Source of the DNA: an uncultured Bacteroidales bacterium | Lineage (GTDB): Bacteria > Bacteroidota > Bacteroidia > Bacteroidales > UBA932 | Assembly (NCBI GenBank): GCA_946406275.1 | Contig: CAMJJZ010000031.1 | Coordinates: forward strand, 1 to 12,369 | Direction of reading: 5' to 3' | DNA: 12,369 nucleotides | In this document: positions 1-7,148 of the stretch, one piece after another | Numbering within the stretch: the first letter of the stretch is position 1 | How the letters are laid out: each line of letters opens with the position of its first letter | Notes under the pieces: model-generated | Seen by the model: the letters and a program-made list of their open reading frames with translations, nothing else | Database searches by the model: none | What the model was told of the DNA's origin: nothing | Made by a program: the position numbers and the translations under genes

Positions 1-74
1 TGGAGAAGACCCGCGAGATTACCCGTGACCGCCTCCAGCGCATAGAAAACGGCGAAAGAGACTTCAGGTTCTAA
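1..74 (+). CDS. hydG: HydG C-terminus (partial), [FeFe]-hydrogenase H-cluster maturase
   Basis: Only the last 23 codons lie in the window, in the frame beginning at position 3, with TAA at 72-74. The tail, ending RIENGERDFRF, resembles the usual end of HydG, the radical-SAM tyrosine lyase that makes the CO and CN ligands of the H-cluster. The stop lies 4 nt before the GTG of hydF, so the two genes are almost certainly one transcript. The identity rests on a short tail plus the neighbour, so an alternative radical-SAM maturase cannot be excluded; hydE would be the other candidate but its C-terminus does not usually look like this. Confidence 0.72.
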   Translation, partial: EKTREITRDRLQRIENGERDFRF

Positions 75-78
75 AGTA

Positions 79-1146
79 GTGGACAGGCTTCACATAGCAG
101 TTTTCGGCCCCGCAAACAGCGGGAAATCCACCCTTGTCAACGCAATGTGCGGCAGGGAGGTTTCCCTTGTGAGCAGCGTCCCCGGCACCACCACGGATCC
201 CGTCCGTAAACTGGCGGAACTGCCCGGCCTTGGCCCCTGCGTGATCATCGACACCGCCGGTATAGACGACGCCAGCGTACTTGGCGCCGAACGCAAACGC
301 CTCACGGACAAAGTGGTTGACGAAACGGACATTGCAATAGTCCTTGAGCCGGAGACCGCGGAGATGAAGCAGCTTGCCGAGGTACTTGCCAAAGCCGATG
401 TGCCTTCTGTGGTTTATACCAGGGGAGAAAGCATCCAGACCCTTTTGGAAAAGCTTCAGGCGGCCGCGCCGCAGGAGGAAGAGAAGTTCCTGACCGGCCG
501 TCTGGTCACCAAGGGGGACCTTGTGGTGCTTGTGATGCCGCAGGATAGCGAGGCTCCGAAGGGCAGGCTCATCCTGCCGCAGGTGCAGGTGATAAGAGAA
601 CTGCTGGACCGCGGCTGCACGCCGGTGTGCTGTACTCCGGACAGCCTCGCAAGCACAATGGCGGGCCTCAAAGGCGCTCCGGCACTGGTCATTACAGACT
701 CTCAGGTGTTCAAGAGAGTGAATGAGACAATCCCTCCTGACTGGACTCTAACATCGTTCTCCATTCTTCTGGCGGCGGCAAAGGGCGATATTGACGTGTT
801 TGTTGCCGGGGCAAAGGCAATCAATGCCTTGAAGCCGGGTGCAAAGGTCCTTATTGCGGAGGCTTGCACCCACGTTCCGGATACGGAGGACATCGGAAGG
901 GTGAAGATCCCTGCTTTGCTCCGCAGGCGTGTGCCTGACCTTGAGGCTGTCATAGCCGCAGGCAACGACTTCCCGGAAGATCTGTCACCGTACAGTCTCA
1001 TCATCCATTGCGGAGCCTGTGTGGCAAACGCTGCAGTGGTACGCTCCCGCATAAGAAAAGCACTCCTTGCCGGAGTGCCAATCACAAATTACGGCATTGC
1101 CATAGCCGCCCTGCAGGGCATTCTGGACAGGGTTGCCCTGCCTTAG
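79..1146 (+). CDS. hydF: HydF, GTPase and scaffold for [FeFe]-hydrogenase H-cluster assembly
   Basis: HydF carries the 2Fe precursor built by HydE and HydG and delivers it to apo-HydA in the cytoplasm. The 355-aa product has a P-loop GPANSGKS at residues 10-17, a G2-like PGTTTDP, and DTAG at 58-61. A middle dimerisation region follows. The C-terminal FeS domain has the HydF signature CTH (C263, H265), 44 residues, then HCGAC (H310, C311, C314), matching CxHx(n)HCxxC. The start is GTG; no better in-frame ATG exists before DRLHIAVFG, and it is 4 nt after hydG. The protein is shorter than typical HydF (about 400 aa), and the G4 motif NKxD is replaced by YTRG at 113-116, so guanine specificity may be weakened. 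The stop codon overlaps the stop of the convergent minus-strand operon. Confidence 0.93.
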   Translation: MDRLHIAVFGPANSGKSTLVNAMCGREVSLVSSVPGTTTDPVRKLAELPGLGPCVIIDTAGIDDASVLGAERKRLTDKVVDETDIAIVLEPETAEMKQLAEVLAKADVPSVVYTRGESIQTLLEKLQAAAPQEEEKFLTGRLVTKGDLVVLVMPQDSEAPKGRLILPQVQVIRELLDRGCTPVCCTPDSLASTMAGLKGAPALVITDSQVFKRVNETIPPDWTLTSFSILLAAAKGDIDVFVAGAKAINALKPGAKVLIAEACTHVPDTEDIGRVKIPALLRRRVPDLEAVIAAGNDFPEDLSPYSLIIHCGACVANAAVVRSRIRKALLAGVPITNYGIAIAALQGILDRVALP

Positions 1147-1676
1147 CTGCCAATGTTCTCACGGATTAGTTCCGTGAGGCTGTTTATGATTTCCAGGTTG
1201 TTGAGGTTCATGCCTTCGAACACTTCCTTCACTTCTGCGGAGGAGAGTTCGAAGGTGTCATCGTCCTTTATATACCTAATAATAAAGTTGATGTCCTGGT
1301 ACTGGCAGATGAAGTTTGCGAAGCAGCCGGGAAGGTCTCCCTTGGGCTGGAGGTCTATGTGCGAGCGCTGGTAGGAGGCGAATATTTCCGTTCCCACGCC
1401 AACCTTGGACTTGAGGTAGAACTTGCCGTTGCAGAGCTCCGAGTGGAACTTGAGGAGGGCTATGCCCATTCCTATTTTTCGCTCCTTGCGGCAGGAGTAG
1501 AAGCGGTCATTGATGGCTTCTATCATCTCCTCCGGCATGCCGCAGCCGTTGTCTGTTATCTTGATGGACAGGAGGTCCTTTGCCTCGCTGTCTTCCATCT
1601 CGATGGTAATCTCCGTGGCTCCGGCGCGGATGGAGTTGTGGGTGATGTCAATGATATGAAGGTCCAGGCTTTTCAT
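1143..1676 (-). CDS. HATPase-fold (GHKL) ATP-binding protein, histidine-kinase-like without HisKA domain
   Basis: Last gene of the hydrogenase operon, 177 aa. A GHKL ATPase fold is visible: N-box HIIDITHNSIRA (N14), G1 box DNGCGM (42-47), G2 box GMGIALL (69-75) and GVGTE near 93-97. No phospho-accepting H-box or dimerisation helix precedes the N-box, and no membrane segment is seen. Residues about 105-177 are an extra C-terminal tail I do not recognise. By family it should bind ATP and could phosphorylate a partner protein or act as an anti-sigma-type switch. Its ATG overlaps the stop of the PHP gene by 4 nt (ATGA), implying translational coupling. Its TAA overlaps the TAG of the convergent hydF. 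A second, different HATPase gene lies upstream in the same operon. The exact substrate is unknown. Confidence 0.85.
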   Translation of the reverse strand: MKSLDLHIIDITHNSIRAGATEITIEMEDSEAKDLLSIKITDNGCGMPEEMIEAINDRFYSCRKERKIGMGIALLKFHSELCNGKFYLKSKVGVGTEIFASYQRSHIDLQPKGDLPGCFANFICQYQDINFIIRYIKDDDTFELSSAEVKEVFEGMNLNNLEIINSLTELIRENIGS

Positions 1677-2407
1677 AATATCACGGGTTCTCCCTGACGG
1701 AGGGCGTCTCTGAAATTGTCGAAGCTGAAGAAGGGCATTTCCAGCTCGCTGTGTATCTTGGCTATGTCCGGAACGAAGTGGGCGTCGCTGCTCTGGATGA
1801 AGTTGAGGTCGCTGAACCAGGGGTGGGTTTCCAGGAACTTGTAGCCGTCACGCTTGCAGTAGTAGCTGAGTTCCATTGCGTGGAATTTGAGCCCGGAAGG
1901 CACGAATCCCAGCTGTGAGCTAAGGCTGAAGGTGGGCCTGTCTATATGGGCGGGAATGAAGATTCCGCCCATCTGGTAGACCTTCTGCTGCAGTTCCAGC
2001 ATTGGAAGGTCCAGGGCGTTTATGAGAAGGTGAGGGACCTGGTCCAGGACGTTCTCCTCCTCGTCCACCACCAGCTGGTAGCCGAACTTGTCCACATCGT
2101 TCTCAAAGAAGATCACCTTGGAGTCCAGAAACGCCTGGAACTCAGCAAGTTTTTCCGTCGTAGGCATAAATGCCAGGCAGTGAACTTCCTCTTTGGTGGT
2201 TACCTCCGCTCCCATAAGGACGTGCAGCCCCGCCTTCTCCCCCAGGCGACGGGTAACGTCGGCATTGAGGGTGGAGTTATGGTCCGTAAGGCCGATGATG
2301 TCCATCCCGCGGGCCTTTGCCGTTTCCACTATGGCAGAAGGGCTCATCTCGATGTCTCCGCAGGGGGAGAGCACCGAGTGGATGTGCATATCGGCGTTGA
2401 ACTTCAT
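1673..2407 (-). CDS. PHP-domain metal-dependent phosphoesterase (TrpH/YciV-like)
   Basis: The 244-aa product has the PHP metal-binding motifs in order: HIH (H8, H10) near the N-terminus, TDHN (D42, H43), GAEV (E68), H76, PAHID (H154) and SSDAH (D208, H210). PHP proteins of this type hydrolyse phosphate esters, including histidinol phosphate, oligonucleotides and 3'-5' bisphosphates, with a two- or three-metal centre. There is no polymerase or exonuclease partner domain, so this is a stand-alone phosphoesterase. It lies 1 nt after the second DRTGG gene and overlaps the following HATPase gene by 4 nt. In this context I infer a phosphatase or small-molecule phosphodiesterase role in signalling rather than in amino-acid biosynthesis; that is not shown by the sequence. 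Confidence 0.88.
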   Translation of the reverse strand: MKFNADMHIHSVLSPCGDIEMSPSAIVETAKARGMDIIGLTDHNSTLNADVTRRLGEKAGLHVLMGAEVTTKEEVHCLAFMPTTEKLAEFQAFLDSKVIFFENDVDKFGYQLVVDEEENVLDQVPHLLINALDLPMLELQQKVYQMGGIFIPAHIDRPTFSLSSQLGFVPSGLKFHAMELSYYCKRDGYKFLETHPWFSDLNFIQSSDAHFVPDIAKIHSELEMPFFSFDNFRDALRQGEPVIL

Positions 2408-2408
2408 C

Positions 2409-2738
2409 TTACTTTATGAGGTCGTAGAGCTTGCCGCAGACCTCGAAGGTGGCGTCCTTGCTCACCAGGAGGCAGATGTCCTCGTCCTTTGCGTGCTGGA
2501 GCATGTCGTCGTCAGGAACTCCGTTGCGGACGATGATCACTGCGGGCATGTCCTTCAGGGAGGCAATTGCCGTTACGTTCTTGTGGGTCTGCATGGTAAT
2601 CCATACCTGGCCGCTCTTGGCGTTTCCCATAACGTCGCTCAGGAGGTCAGATGCGTATGCGCTGGTTACGTCGGCGTCAAGATTAACGGGGTTGAGGCAC
2701 TTGAGGTCCAGCTTTTCGATGATTTCTTTTACGGTCAT
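2409..2738 (-). CDS. DRTGG-domain protein (second copy in operon)
   Basis: A 109-aa single-domain protein starting MTVKEIIEKL, with the characteristic stretch YASDLLSDVMG around residues 28-38 and a DDDMLQHAKDEDICLL segment near the C-terminus. DRTGG domains are small regulatory modules found next to CBS domains and in phosphotransacetylases; their ligand is not established. It is paralogous to the gene at 4520-4864: both have a SDLxSDV core and a PDxDM motif followed by an Ala-rich helix. The gene is 4 nt downstream of the H-cluster protein gene and 1 nt upstream of the PHP gene. I infer a ligand-binding or adaptor role in the module. Confidence 0.82.
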   Translation of the reverse strand: MTVKEIIEKLDLKCLNPVNLDADVTSAYASDLLSDVMGNAKSGQVWITMQTHKNVTAIASLKDMPAVIIVRNGVPDDDMLQHAKDEDICLLVSKDATFEVCGKLYDLIK

Positions 2739-2742
2739 GTTA

Positions 2743-4095
2743 TTAGTCTTCTTTATTGTTATCCTTGTTCTTTATGCGGTCCCCCCAGATGCGCTTCATG
2801 GCATCTTTGGAAGTCTTGGAGAGGGGATTTATGAATACGCAGGTGTCTGCGTTGGCTTCTCCACGGACGATGTCTTCCGCCAGGGCGGCGCAGGAAGGGG
2901 CTCCGCAGGCGCTGCAGTTCACGCCGGGAAGGGCCTTCTCTATCTTTTTCATGCGCTCCGCCATCTTGAAGGCTTCGGCATAATTATCGTCCAGCTTGTA
3001 GATGGAGCGGGGCTTGATCTCCGGGATTTCCATTTCCTTGGTAATCCACTTGAAGAACTCCGGATCGTCCTCCACTGCACGGTTGTCTCCCTTCCGCCTG
3101 ATGCGGTCGAACAGGCGGGCGCGGTATTCCAGCCTCTTGCGGGCCACAAAGCGGTCCTGGGTTGTGAGGCAGCCGCCTACGCATCCCTGGTGGCAGATTC
3201 GCATTTCCACCAGACCTTCCGCGTCTATGGCCTCGTCCTCTAATTTCTCAAGGAAGTTCAGGACGTTCTTGAGGCCGTCCACGGCATACTGGTACCCCTT
3301 GAAGTGGACGGTTTCACCGCCTGCAAGAGGCCACAGCATGTCGCTTGAGGTAAGGGTGTGGTTGATGGGCTCGGCCTTCTTGTTGGCGTCGTGAAGCATA
3401 AGGAGTACCTTATTATACATGAAGTCCATATTGAGGACTCCCGTAATGCAGGTTTCCTTGCCGCTCACAGGGTATTTCACCGCCGCAATCTTGGCCGCGC
3501 ACGGCGTGATGTAGAACACGCCAATAGCGTCCCTTCTGGCGCCTTCTTCTTCCATTAGGCGCTTGATAATAACGCGTGAAGCAAGCTCCAGGGGGTTCCT
3601 GACATGGATTATGTTATCTACCAGGGACGGGAAACGTACCTGGATGAGGCGTGTAATTGAAGGGCAGTACGGAGATATGAAGGTCTTGATTTCCGGATGT
3701 GCCTCCATGTACTGGTTGTACAGTTTCACCACGGTCTCAACCTCGTGCTCCACCTCATAGATATGGGTGAAACCCATCTTCTTGAGGCAGGAGTAGATGG
3801 CCCTTGTTCGGTATTTGGTATCGAACTGGCCTATGAAGGCAGCGGGAACCAGGCAGACCCGGTACTTGTAGTCGTGGATGTGGGCGAAATCGTCCTGCTC
3901 TATGCCTATGGCCTTGTGCGGGCATATCTTTATGCATTCGCCGCAGTCCACGCACTTGTTGTCGCTTATTACGGCTTTCCCGTCGCGGATGCGTATGGCT
4001 GCGGTAGGGCATATGCGCATGCAGGTGGTGCAACCTTTGCACAGGTCGTCTTCCACCTTCAGGGAATGCCTGAAGTATATTTCTCCTTTGGCCAT
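2743..4095 (-). CDS. H-cluster domain iron-sulfur protein, sensory (group C-like) [FeFe]-hydrogenase homologue
   Basis: 450 aa. N-terminal two-[4Fe-4S] ferredoxin: C19, C22, C25, C29 and C48, C51, C54, C58. The centre is an [FeFe]-hydrogenase large-subunit domain with altered signatures: L1 SPYCPSI (C144), L2 TPCAAK (C199, K202) and L3 CHQGCVGG (C291, C295). All four H-cluster ligand cysteines are present, but Tyr143 stands where catalytic enzymes have the proton-transfer Cys. The C-terminus has an RnfB-type 4Fe-4S motif: C384, C387, C392, C409. The CVGG form of L3 and the CPSITRLIQVRFP stretch resemble group C hydrogenases, thought to be H2 or redox sensors, but no PAS or phosphatase domain is fused here; the partner domains are separate neighbouring genes instead. 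It is probably regulatory, with little or no H2 turnover. Confidence 0.85.
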   Translation of the reverse strand: MAKGEIYFRHSLKVEDDLCKGCTTCMRICPTAAIRIRDGKAVISDNKCVDCGECIKICPHKAIGIEQDDFAHIHDYKYRVCLVPAAFIGQFDTKYRTRAIYSCLKKMGFTHIYEVEHEVETVVKLYNQYMEAHPEIKTFISPYCPSITRLIQVRFPSLVDNIIHVRNPLELASRVIIKRLMEEEGARRDAIGVFYITPCAAKIAAVKYPVSGKETCITGVLNMDFMYNKVLLMLHDANKKAEPINHTLTSSDMLWPLAGGETVHFKGYQYAVDGLKNVLNFLEKLEDEAIDAEGLVEMRICHQGCVGGCLTTQDRFVARKRLEYRARLFDRIRRKGDNRAVEDDPEFFKWITKEMEIPEIKPRSIYKLDDNYAEAFKMAERMKKIEKALPGVNCSACGAPSCAALAEDIVRGEANADTCVFINPLSKTSKDAMKRIWGDRIKNKDNNKED

Positions 4096-4100
4096 ATGGG

Positions 4101-4514
4101 TCAGGTTAAATTCACCGTCATGGTTACAGTAGTCCCGACGCCTATCTTTGTGTCGATCTTAAGCTCGTCGGTGTTCTTCTTTATGTTGGGCAGGCCCATT
4201 CCGGCGCCGTAGCCCATCTCGCGGACCTGCGCCGATGCGGTGGACCAGCCCTCCTGCATGGCCAGCTCTATATTCGGGATACCGGGGCCCTCATCGGCCA
4301 CCACCATCACAATCTTCTCTCCGTCGATATCCACGTCGATGGTTCCGCCATAGGCGTGCGCAACGGCGTTGATCTCGGCTTCGAAGAGCGCCACCACTGT
4401 CCGCTTTATGTTGGCAGGGTCCACGCCAAGCTGCTTGAGGGTACGCTTGACGCTGCTGGAGGCCTGGCCGGCATCGGTAAAGTTGCCGCGTTCTATCTTG
4501 AAGGTGTAATGCAT
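4101..4514 (-). CDS. RsbW-like anti-sigma factor/serine kinase (HATPase domain)
   Basis: 137 aa, the size of a stand-alone RsbW/SpoIIAB-type ATPase. Motifs: N-box EAEINAVAHA (N49), G1 box DEGPGIP (74-80), G2 box GYGAGMGLPNIK (101-112) and GVGTTVTM at the end. Family members phosphorylate a STAS-domain antagonist on Ser or Thr and may sequester a sigma factor. No sigma factor or STAS gene is visible in this window, so the partner must be elsewhere or must be one of the operon proteins. The gene is 5 nt downstream of the first DRTGG gene and 5 nt upstream of the H-cluster protein gene. The start MHYTFKIERG is the only reasonable one. Confidence 0.88.
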   Translation of the reverse strand: MHYTFKIERGNFTDAGQASSSVKRTLKQLGVDPANIKRTVVALFEAEINAVAHAYGGTIDVDIDGEKIVMVVADEGPGIPNIELAMQEGWSTASAQVREMGYGAGMGLPNIKKNTDELKIDTKIGVGTTVTMTVNLT

Positions 4515-4519
4515 AATGC

Positions 4520-4864
4520 CTAGTAGAGAGGTTTGATTCCTGCTCCGTAAAGGATGCCGCTAAGCTTGAAGATGCTGTACTTGGACTTGATGATGGTGAT
4601 ATCGTTGTCTATTGCCAACTCTATCATGTCTTCGTCAGGCTGCTTGTCGCGGCCCATAAGGATGACGCGGATGTCGGCCATCTCGCAGGTGCGCATGGTC
4701 TGGTTGTTACACAGGCCGGTAATGAGCACGGTCTGGTCCATGTTGAAGCGCAGGACGTCGCTCATGAGGTCCGATGCGAAAGCCTTCTCTACCTCATAAA
4801 ACTCGTCGACGGGGGCTCCGACAAGCACCCCGTCGACAAGTTTTGCAATTTCACTGATCTTCAT
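4520..4864 (-). CDS. DRTGG-domain protein (first copy in operon)
   Basis: About 114 aa when started at the ATG of MKISEIAKLVDG at 4864-4862, one nucleotide after the hydC stop. An upstream in-frame ATG at 4885 would overlap hydC by 20 nt and add seven residues unlike the family, so I prefer the shorter form. The core FASDLMSDVLRF, the following QTVLITGLCN and the C-terminal SGILYGAGIKPLY are typical of single-domain DRTGG proteins found beside NuoE-like and HATPase genes in hydrogenase operons. Ligand and biochemical role are unknown. It is paralogous to the gene at 2409-2738 but clearly diverged from it. Confidence 0.85.
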   Translation of the reverse strand: MKISEIAKLVDGVLVGAPVDEFYEVEKAFASDLMSDVLRFNMDQTVLITGLCNNQTMRTCEMADIRVILMGRDKQPDEDMIELAIDNDITIIKSKYSIFKLSGILYGAGIKPLY

Positions 4865-4865
4865 G

Positions 4866-5351
4866 TCAGTCCGCGTATTCGGCAAGAATTTCCTTGACGT
4901 GCTCCGGAACCAGGCGGCCGTAGGTCTTGCCGTTGATGGTCATGACCGGGGCAAGGCCGCATGCGCCAACGCAGCGGAGGACGTCCAGGGAGAACTTGCC
5001 GTCCTCTGTGACACCGCCTTCGGAGATCTTGAGCTCGCTCTTGAGAGCGTCCAGGATCTTCTCTGCACCCTTGACGTAGCAAGCGGTGCCAAGGCATACG
5101 GAGATGGCATATTTGCCCTTGGGCTTCATGGTGAAGAAGCTGTAGAAGGAAACAACGCCGTAAACGCGTCCCACAGGGATTCCAAGGCTGTCTGCAACTA
5201 CCTGCTGGACCTCTTCCGGAAGATATCCGAAGTGTTCCTGGGTCTTGTGCAGGATGTTGATGAGTTCGCCCGGGTTGTTATCGAAGGAAGCGCAGATGTC
5301 CTTGATGGTACGGTAGCTGGCTTCATTAATTTTTATCTGGGGTCCACACAT
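4866..5351 (-). CDS. hydC: HydC, NuoE-like [2Fe-2S] subunit of bifurcating [FeFe] hydrogenase
   Basis: 161-aa thioredoxin-like ferredoxin of the NuoE/HndA/HydC family. The [2Fe-2S] ligands are C86 and C91 (SVCLGTACY) and C127 and C131 (RCVGACG), matching CxxxxC...CxxxC. The N-terminal helical region with FGYLPEEVQQ and GRVYGVVSFYSFF is standard for the 24-kDa subunit. In the complex it sits beside the FMN subunit and relays electrons. The gene follows hydA by 7 nt and is followed 1 nt later by the first DRTGG gene. No Shine-Dalgarno sequence is visible; coupling to the upstream gene is likely. Confidence 0.95.
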   Translation of the reverse strand: MCGPQIKINEASYRTIKDICASFDNNPGELINILHKTQEHFGYLPEEVQQVVADSLGIPVGRVYGVVSFYSFFTMKPKGKYAISVCLGTACYVKGAEKILDALKSELKISEGGVTEDGKFSLDVLRCVGACGLAPVMTINGKTYGRLVPEHVKEILAEYAD

Positions 5352-5358
5352 GGCTTAA

Positions 5359-7134
5359 TTATTTTTCGATGTCAAACTTGATTTTCTTGTCGAAGTAGTG
5401 AGTGTGAAGCAGGTGATGGGACTTCTCACCGCAGGGCTGTCCAAGGAACTCCTTGTAGATTGCGATAATCTCCGGATTCTCGTGGGACTTGCGGATGGGC
5501 ATGTTGCGGTCTGCTTCGTAAATGGCCTTGTGGCGGGCCTTCACTATGGAGGCGTCTCCATGGTGGTAAGGCTGGCCGGCGCCGTCGATACAGCCGCCGG
5601 GGCATGCCATGACCTCCACGAAGTGATACTTGCAGGTGCCTGCCTTTATCTGCTCCATGATGGTGCGCGCGTTCTTGAGGCCATATACTACGGCGACGTT
5701 CAGGTCTGCCACTCCGGGAACCGGAACCACGGCCTCGCGGATGCCTTCCAGGCCACGGACCTCTTCGAAGTCTATCCTGGGAAGCGTCTTGCCGGTGAGG
5801 ACCTCAACTGCGGTACGCAGGGCAGCCTCCATGACACCGCCAGTTGCGCCGAAGATGACGGCTGCGCCTGTGGATGCGCCAAGAGGGGAATCGAACTCTG
5901 CCTCCGGGAGGTTGGCAAAGTCTATGTTGCAGATCTTGATGAGGCGTGCAAGCTCGCGGGTGGTGAGGGAGTAGTCTACATCGGGGGTGCCGTCCACCTT
6001 GAATTCTTCACGCTCGGTCTCGTACTTCTTGGCAACGCAAGGCATTACGGACACGCATACCAGCTTGTCGCGGGTGACGCCTATCTTGTCTGCGAAGTAT
6101 GTCTTTGCCGCTGCGCCGAACATCTGCTGGGGGGACTTTGCGGTTGACGGGTACTCGCGGAGCTCGGGATAGAACTTCTCGTAGAAATTCACCCAGGCGG
6201 GGCAGCAGGAGGTCATGACGGGAATCTTGACGTTCTTGTCCCCGGAGAGGAATGCCTTGAGACGGCCGATGACCTCCGTGCCTTCCTCCATGATGGTGAG
6301 GTCCGCGGACCAGTCCGTGTCGAACACATAGTCAAAGCCGATGGCCTTGAGGGCGGCTGCAATCTTGCCGGTGACGATGCTGCCGGCGGGCAGGCCGAAT
6401 TCCTCGCCAAGGGCTACGCGCACTGCGGGAGCAACCTGGACGCAGGTCTTGACATCGGGATTTGCAATGTCGCGGAGCACCTTTGCGGTGTTGTCCACCT
6501 CCGACAGGGCGCCGGTGGGGCAGACGGCGACGCACTGGCCGCAGAATACGCAGTTGGTGTTCACCAGGGGCTCGTTAAACGCGGTGTTGACCACTGCGGG
6601 GAAGCCTCTGTCCACTGCGCCGATTGCGCCTACGCTCTGGTACTCGTGGCACACGCTTTCGCAGCGGCGGCACATGATGCACTTGTTGGAGTCGCGTACG
6701 ATAGAGGGTGAGAGCTCTATGGGGTACTGGGACTGCTGGCCCTTGAAGGGGATTTCGCGGATTCCCATATCCGCTGCCAGGGACTGGAGCTCGCACTTGC
6801 CGCTCTTGGGGCACTGGAGGCAGTCGTTGGGGTGGTCGGAGAGCATGAGCTCAAGGACGGTCCTGCGGGCGTTGAGGGCGCGGAAAGAGTTGGTCTTTAC
6901 AACCATGTCCGGCATGCACTCGGTGATGCAGGCGGGGGCAAGATTCCTGCGGCCTACAACCTCTACCACGCAGATGCGGCATCCGCCGGGGCGGTTCTCG
7001 AGGGCAAGGCCGTCAAGCTCGAAATGACAGAGGGTAGGAATCTTGATACCCATCTGTTCGGCAGCTTTAAGAATGGTAGTACCCCTGGGCACTTCCACTT
7101 CTCTGTTGTCTATAGTCAATTTGATAGTATCCAT
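5359..7134 (-). CDS. hydA: HydA, catalytic [FeFe] hydrogenase subunit of NAD(H)/ferredoxin-linked hydrogenase
   Basis: 591 aa, the length of HndD-type catalytic subunits. N-terminal [2Fe-2S] domain (C36, C52, C55, C69); His-ligated 4Fe-4S site (H101, C105, C108, C114); two-[4Fe-4S] ferredoxin (C152, C155, C158, C162 and C195, C198, C201, C205). H-cluster signatures are canonical: L1 TSCCPAW (308-314, proton-transfer Cys310 and ligand Cys311), L2 MPCVAKK (364-370, C366), and L3 EVMACPGGCIDGAGQP with C511 and C515. A small-subunit-like tail finishes the protein. It should evolve H2 from reduced ferredoxin plus NADH, or run in reverse, in a cytoplasmic complex with HydB and HydC. No signal peptide is seen. 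GGAGG lies 8 nt upstream of the ATG. Confidence 0.97.
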   Translation of the reverse strand: MDTIKLTIDNREVEVPRGTTILKAAEQMGIKIPTLCHFELDGLALENRPGGCRICVVEVVGRRNLAPACITECMPDMVVKTNSFRALNARRTVLELMLSDHPNDCLQCPKSGKCELQSLAADMGIREIPFKGQQSQYPIELSPSIVRDSNKCIMCRRCESVCHEYQSVGAIGAVDRGFPAVVNTAFNEPLVNTNCVFCGQCVAVCPTGALSEVDNTAKVLRDIANPDVKTCVQVAPAVRVALGEEFGLPAGSIVTGKIAAALKAIGFDYVFDTDWSADLTIMEEGTEVIGRLKAFLSGDKNVKIPVMTSCCPAWVNFYEKFYPELREYPSTAKSPQQMFGAAAKTYFADKIGVTRDKLVCVSVMPCVAKKYETEREEFKVDGTPDVDYSLTTRELARLIKICNIDFANLPEAEFDSPLGASTGAAVIFGATGGVMEAALRTAVEVLTGKTLPRIDFEEVRGLEGIREAVVPVPGVADLNVAVVYGLKNARTIMEQIKAGTCKYHFVEVMACPGGCIDGAGQPYHHGDASIVKARHKAIYEADRNMPIRKSHENPEIIAIYKEFLGQPCGEKSHHLLHTHYFDKKIKFDIEK

Positions 7135-7142
7135 ATTCTGTT

Positions 7143-7147
7143 CCTCC
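7143..7147 (-). promoter_or_regulatory. Shine-Dalgarno sequence of hydA
   Basis: GGAGG on the minus strand, 8 nt before the hydA ATG at 7134. It starts 2 nt after the hydB stop, so it may set hydA translation independently of hydB. Confidence 0.65.
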
Positions 7148-7148
7148 G

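Noticed and set aside
4865..4885. Upstream ATG for the first DRTGG gene
   Set aside because: It would overlap hydC and add seven residues unlike the family; the ATG at 4864 fits the tight operon spacing.
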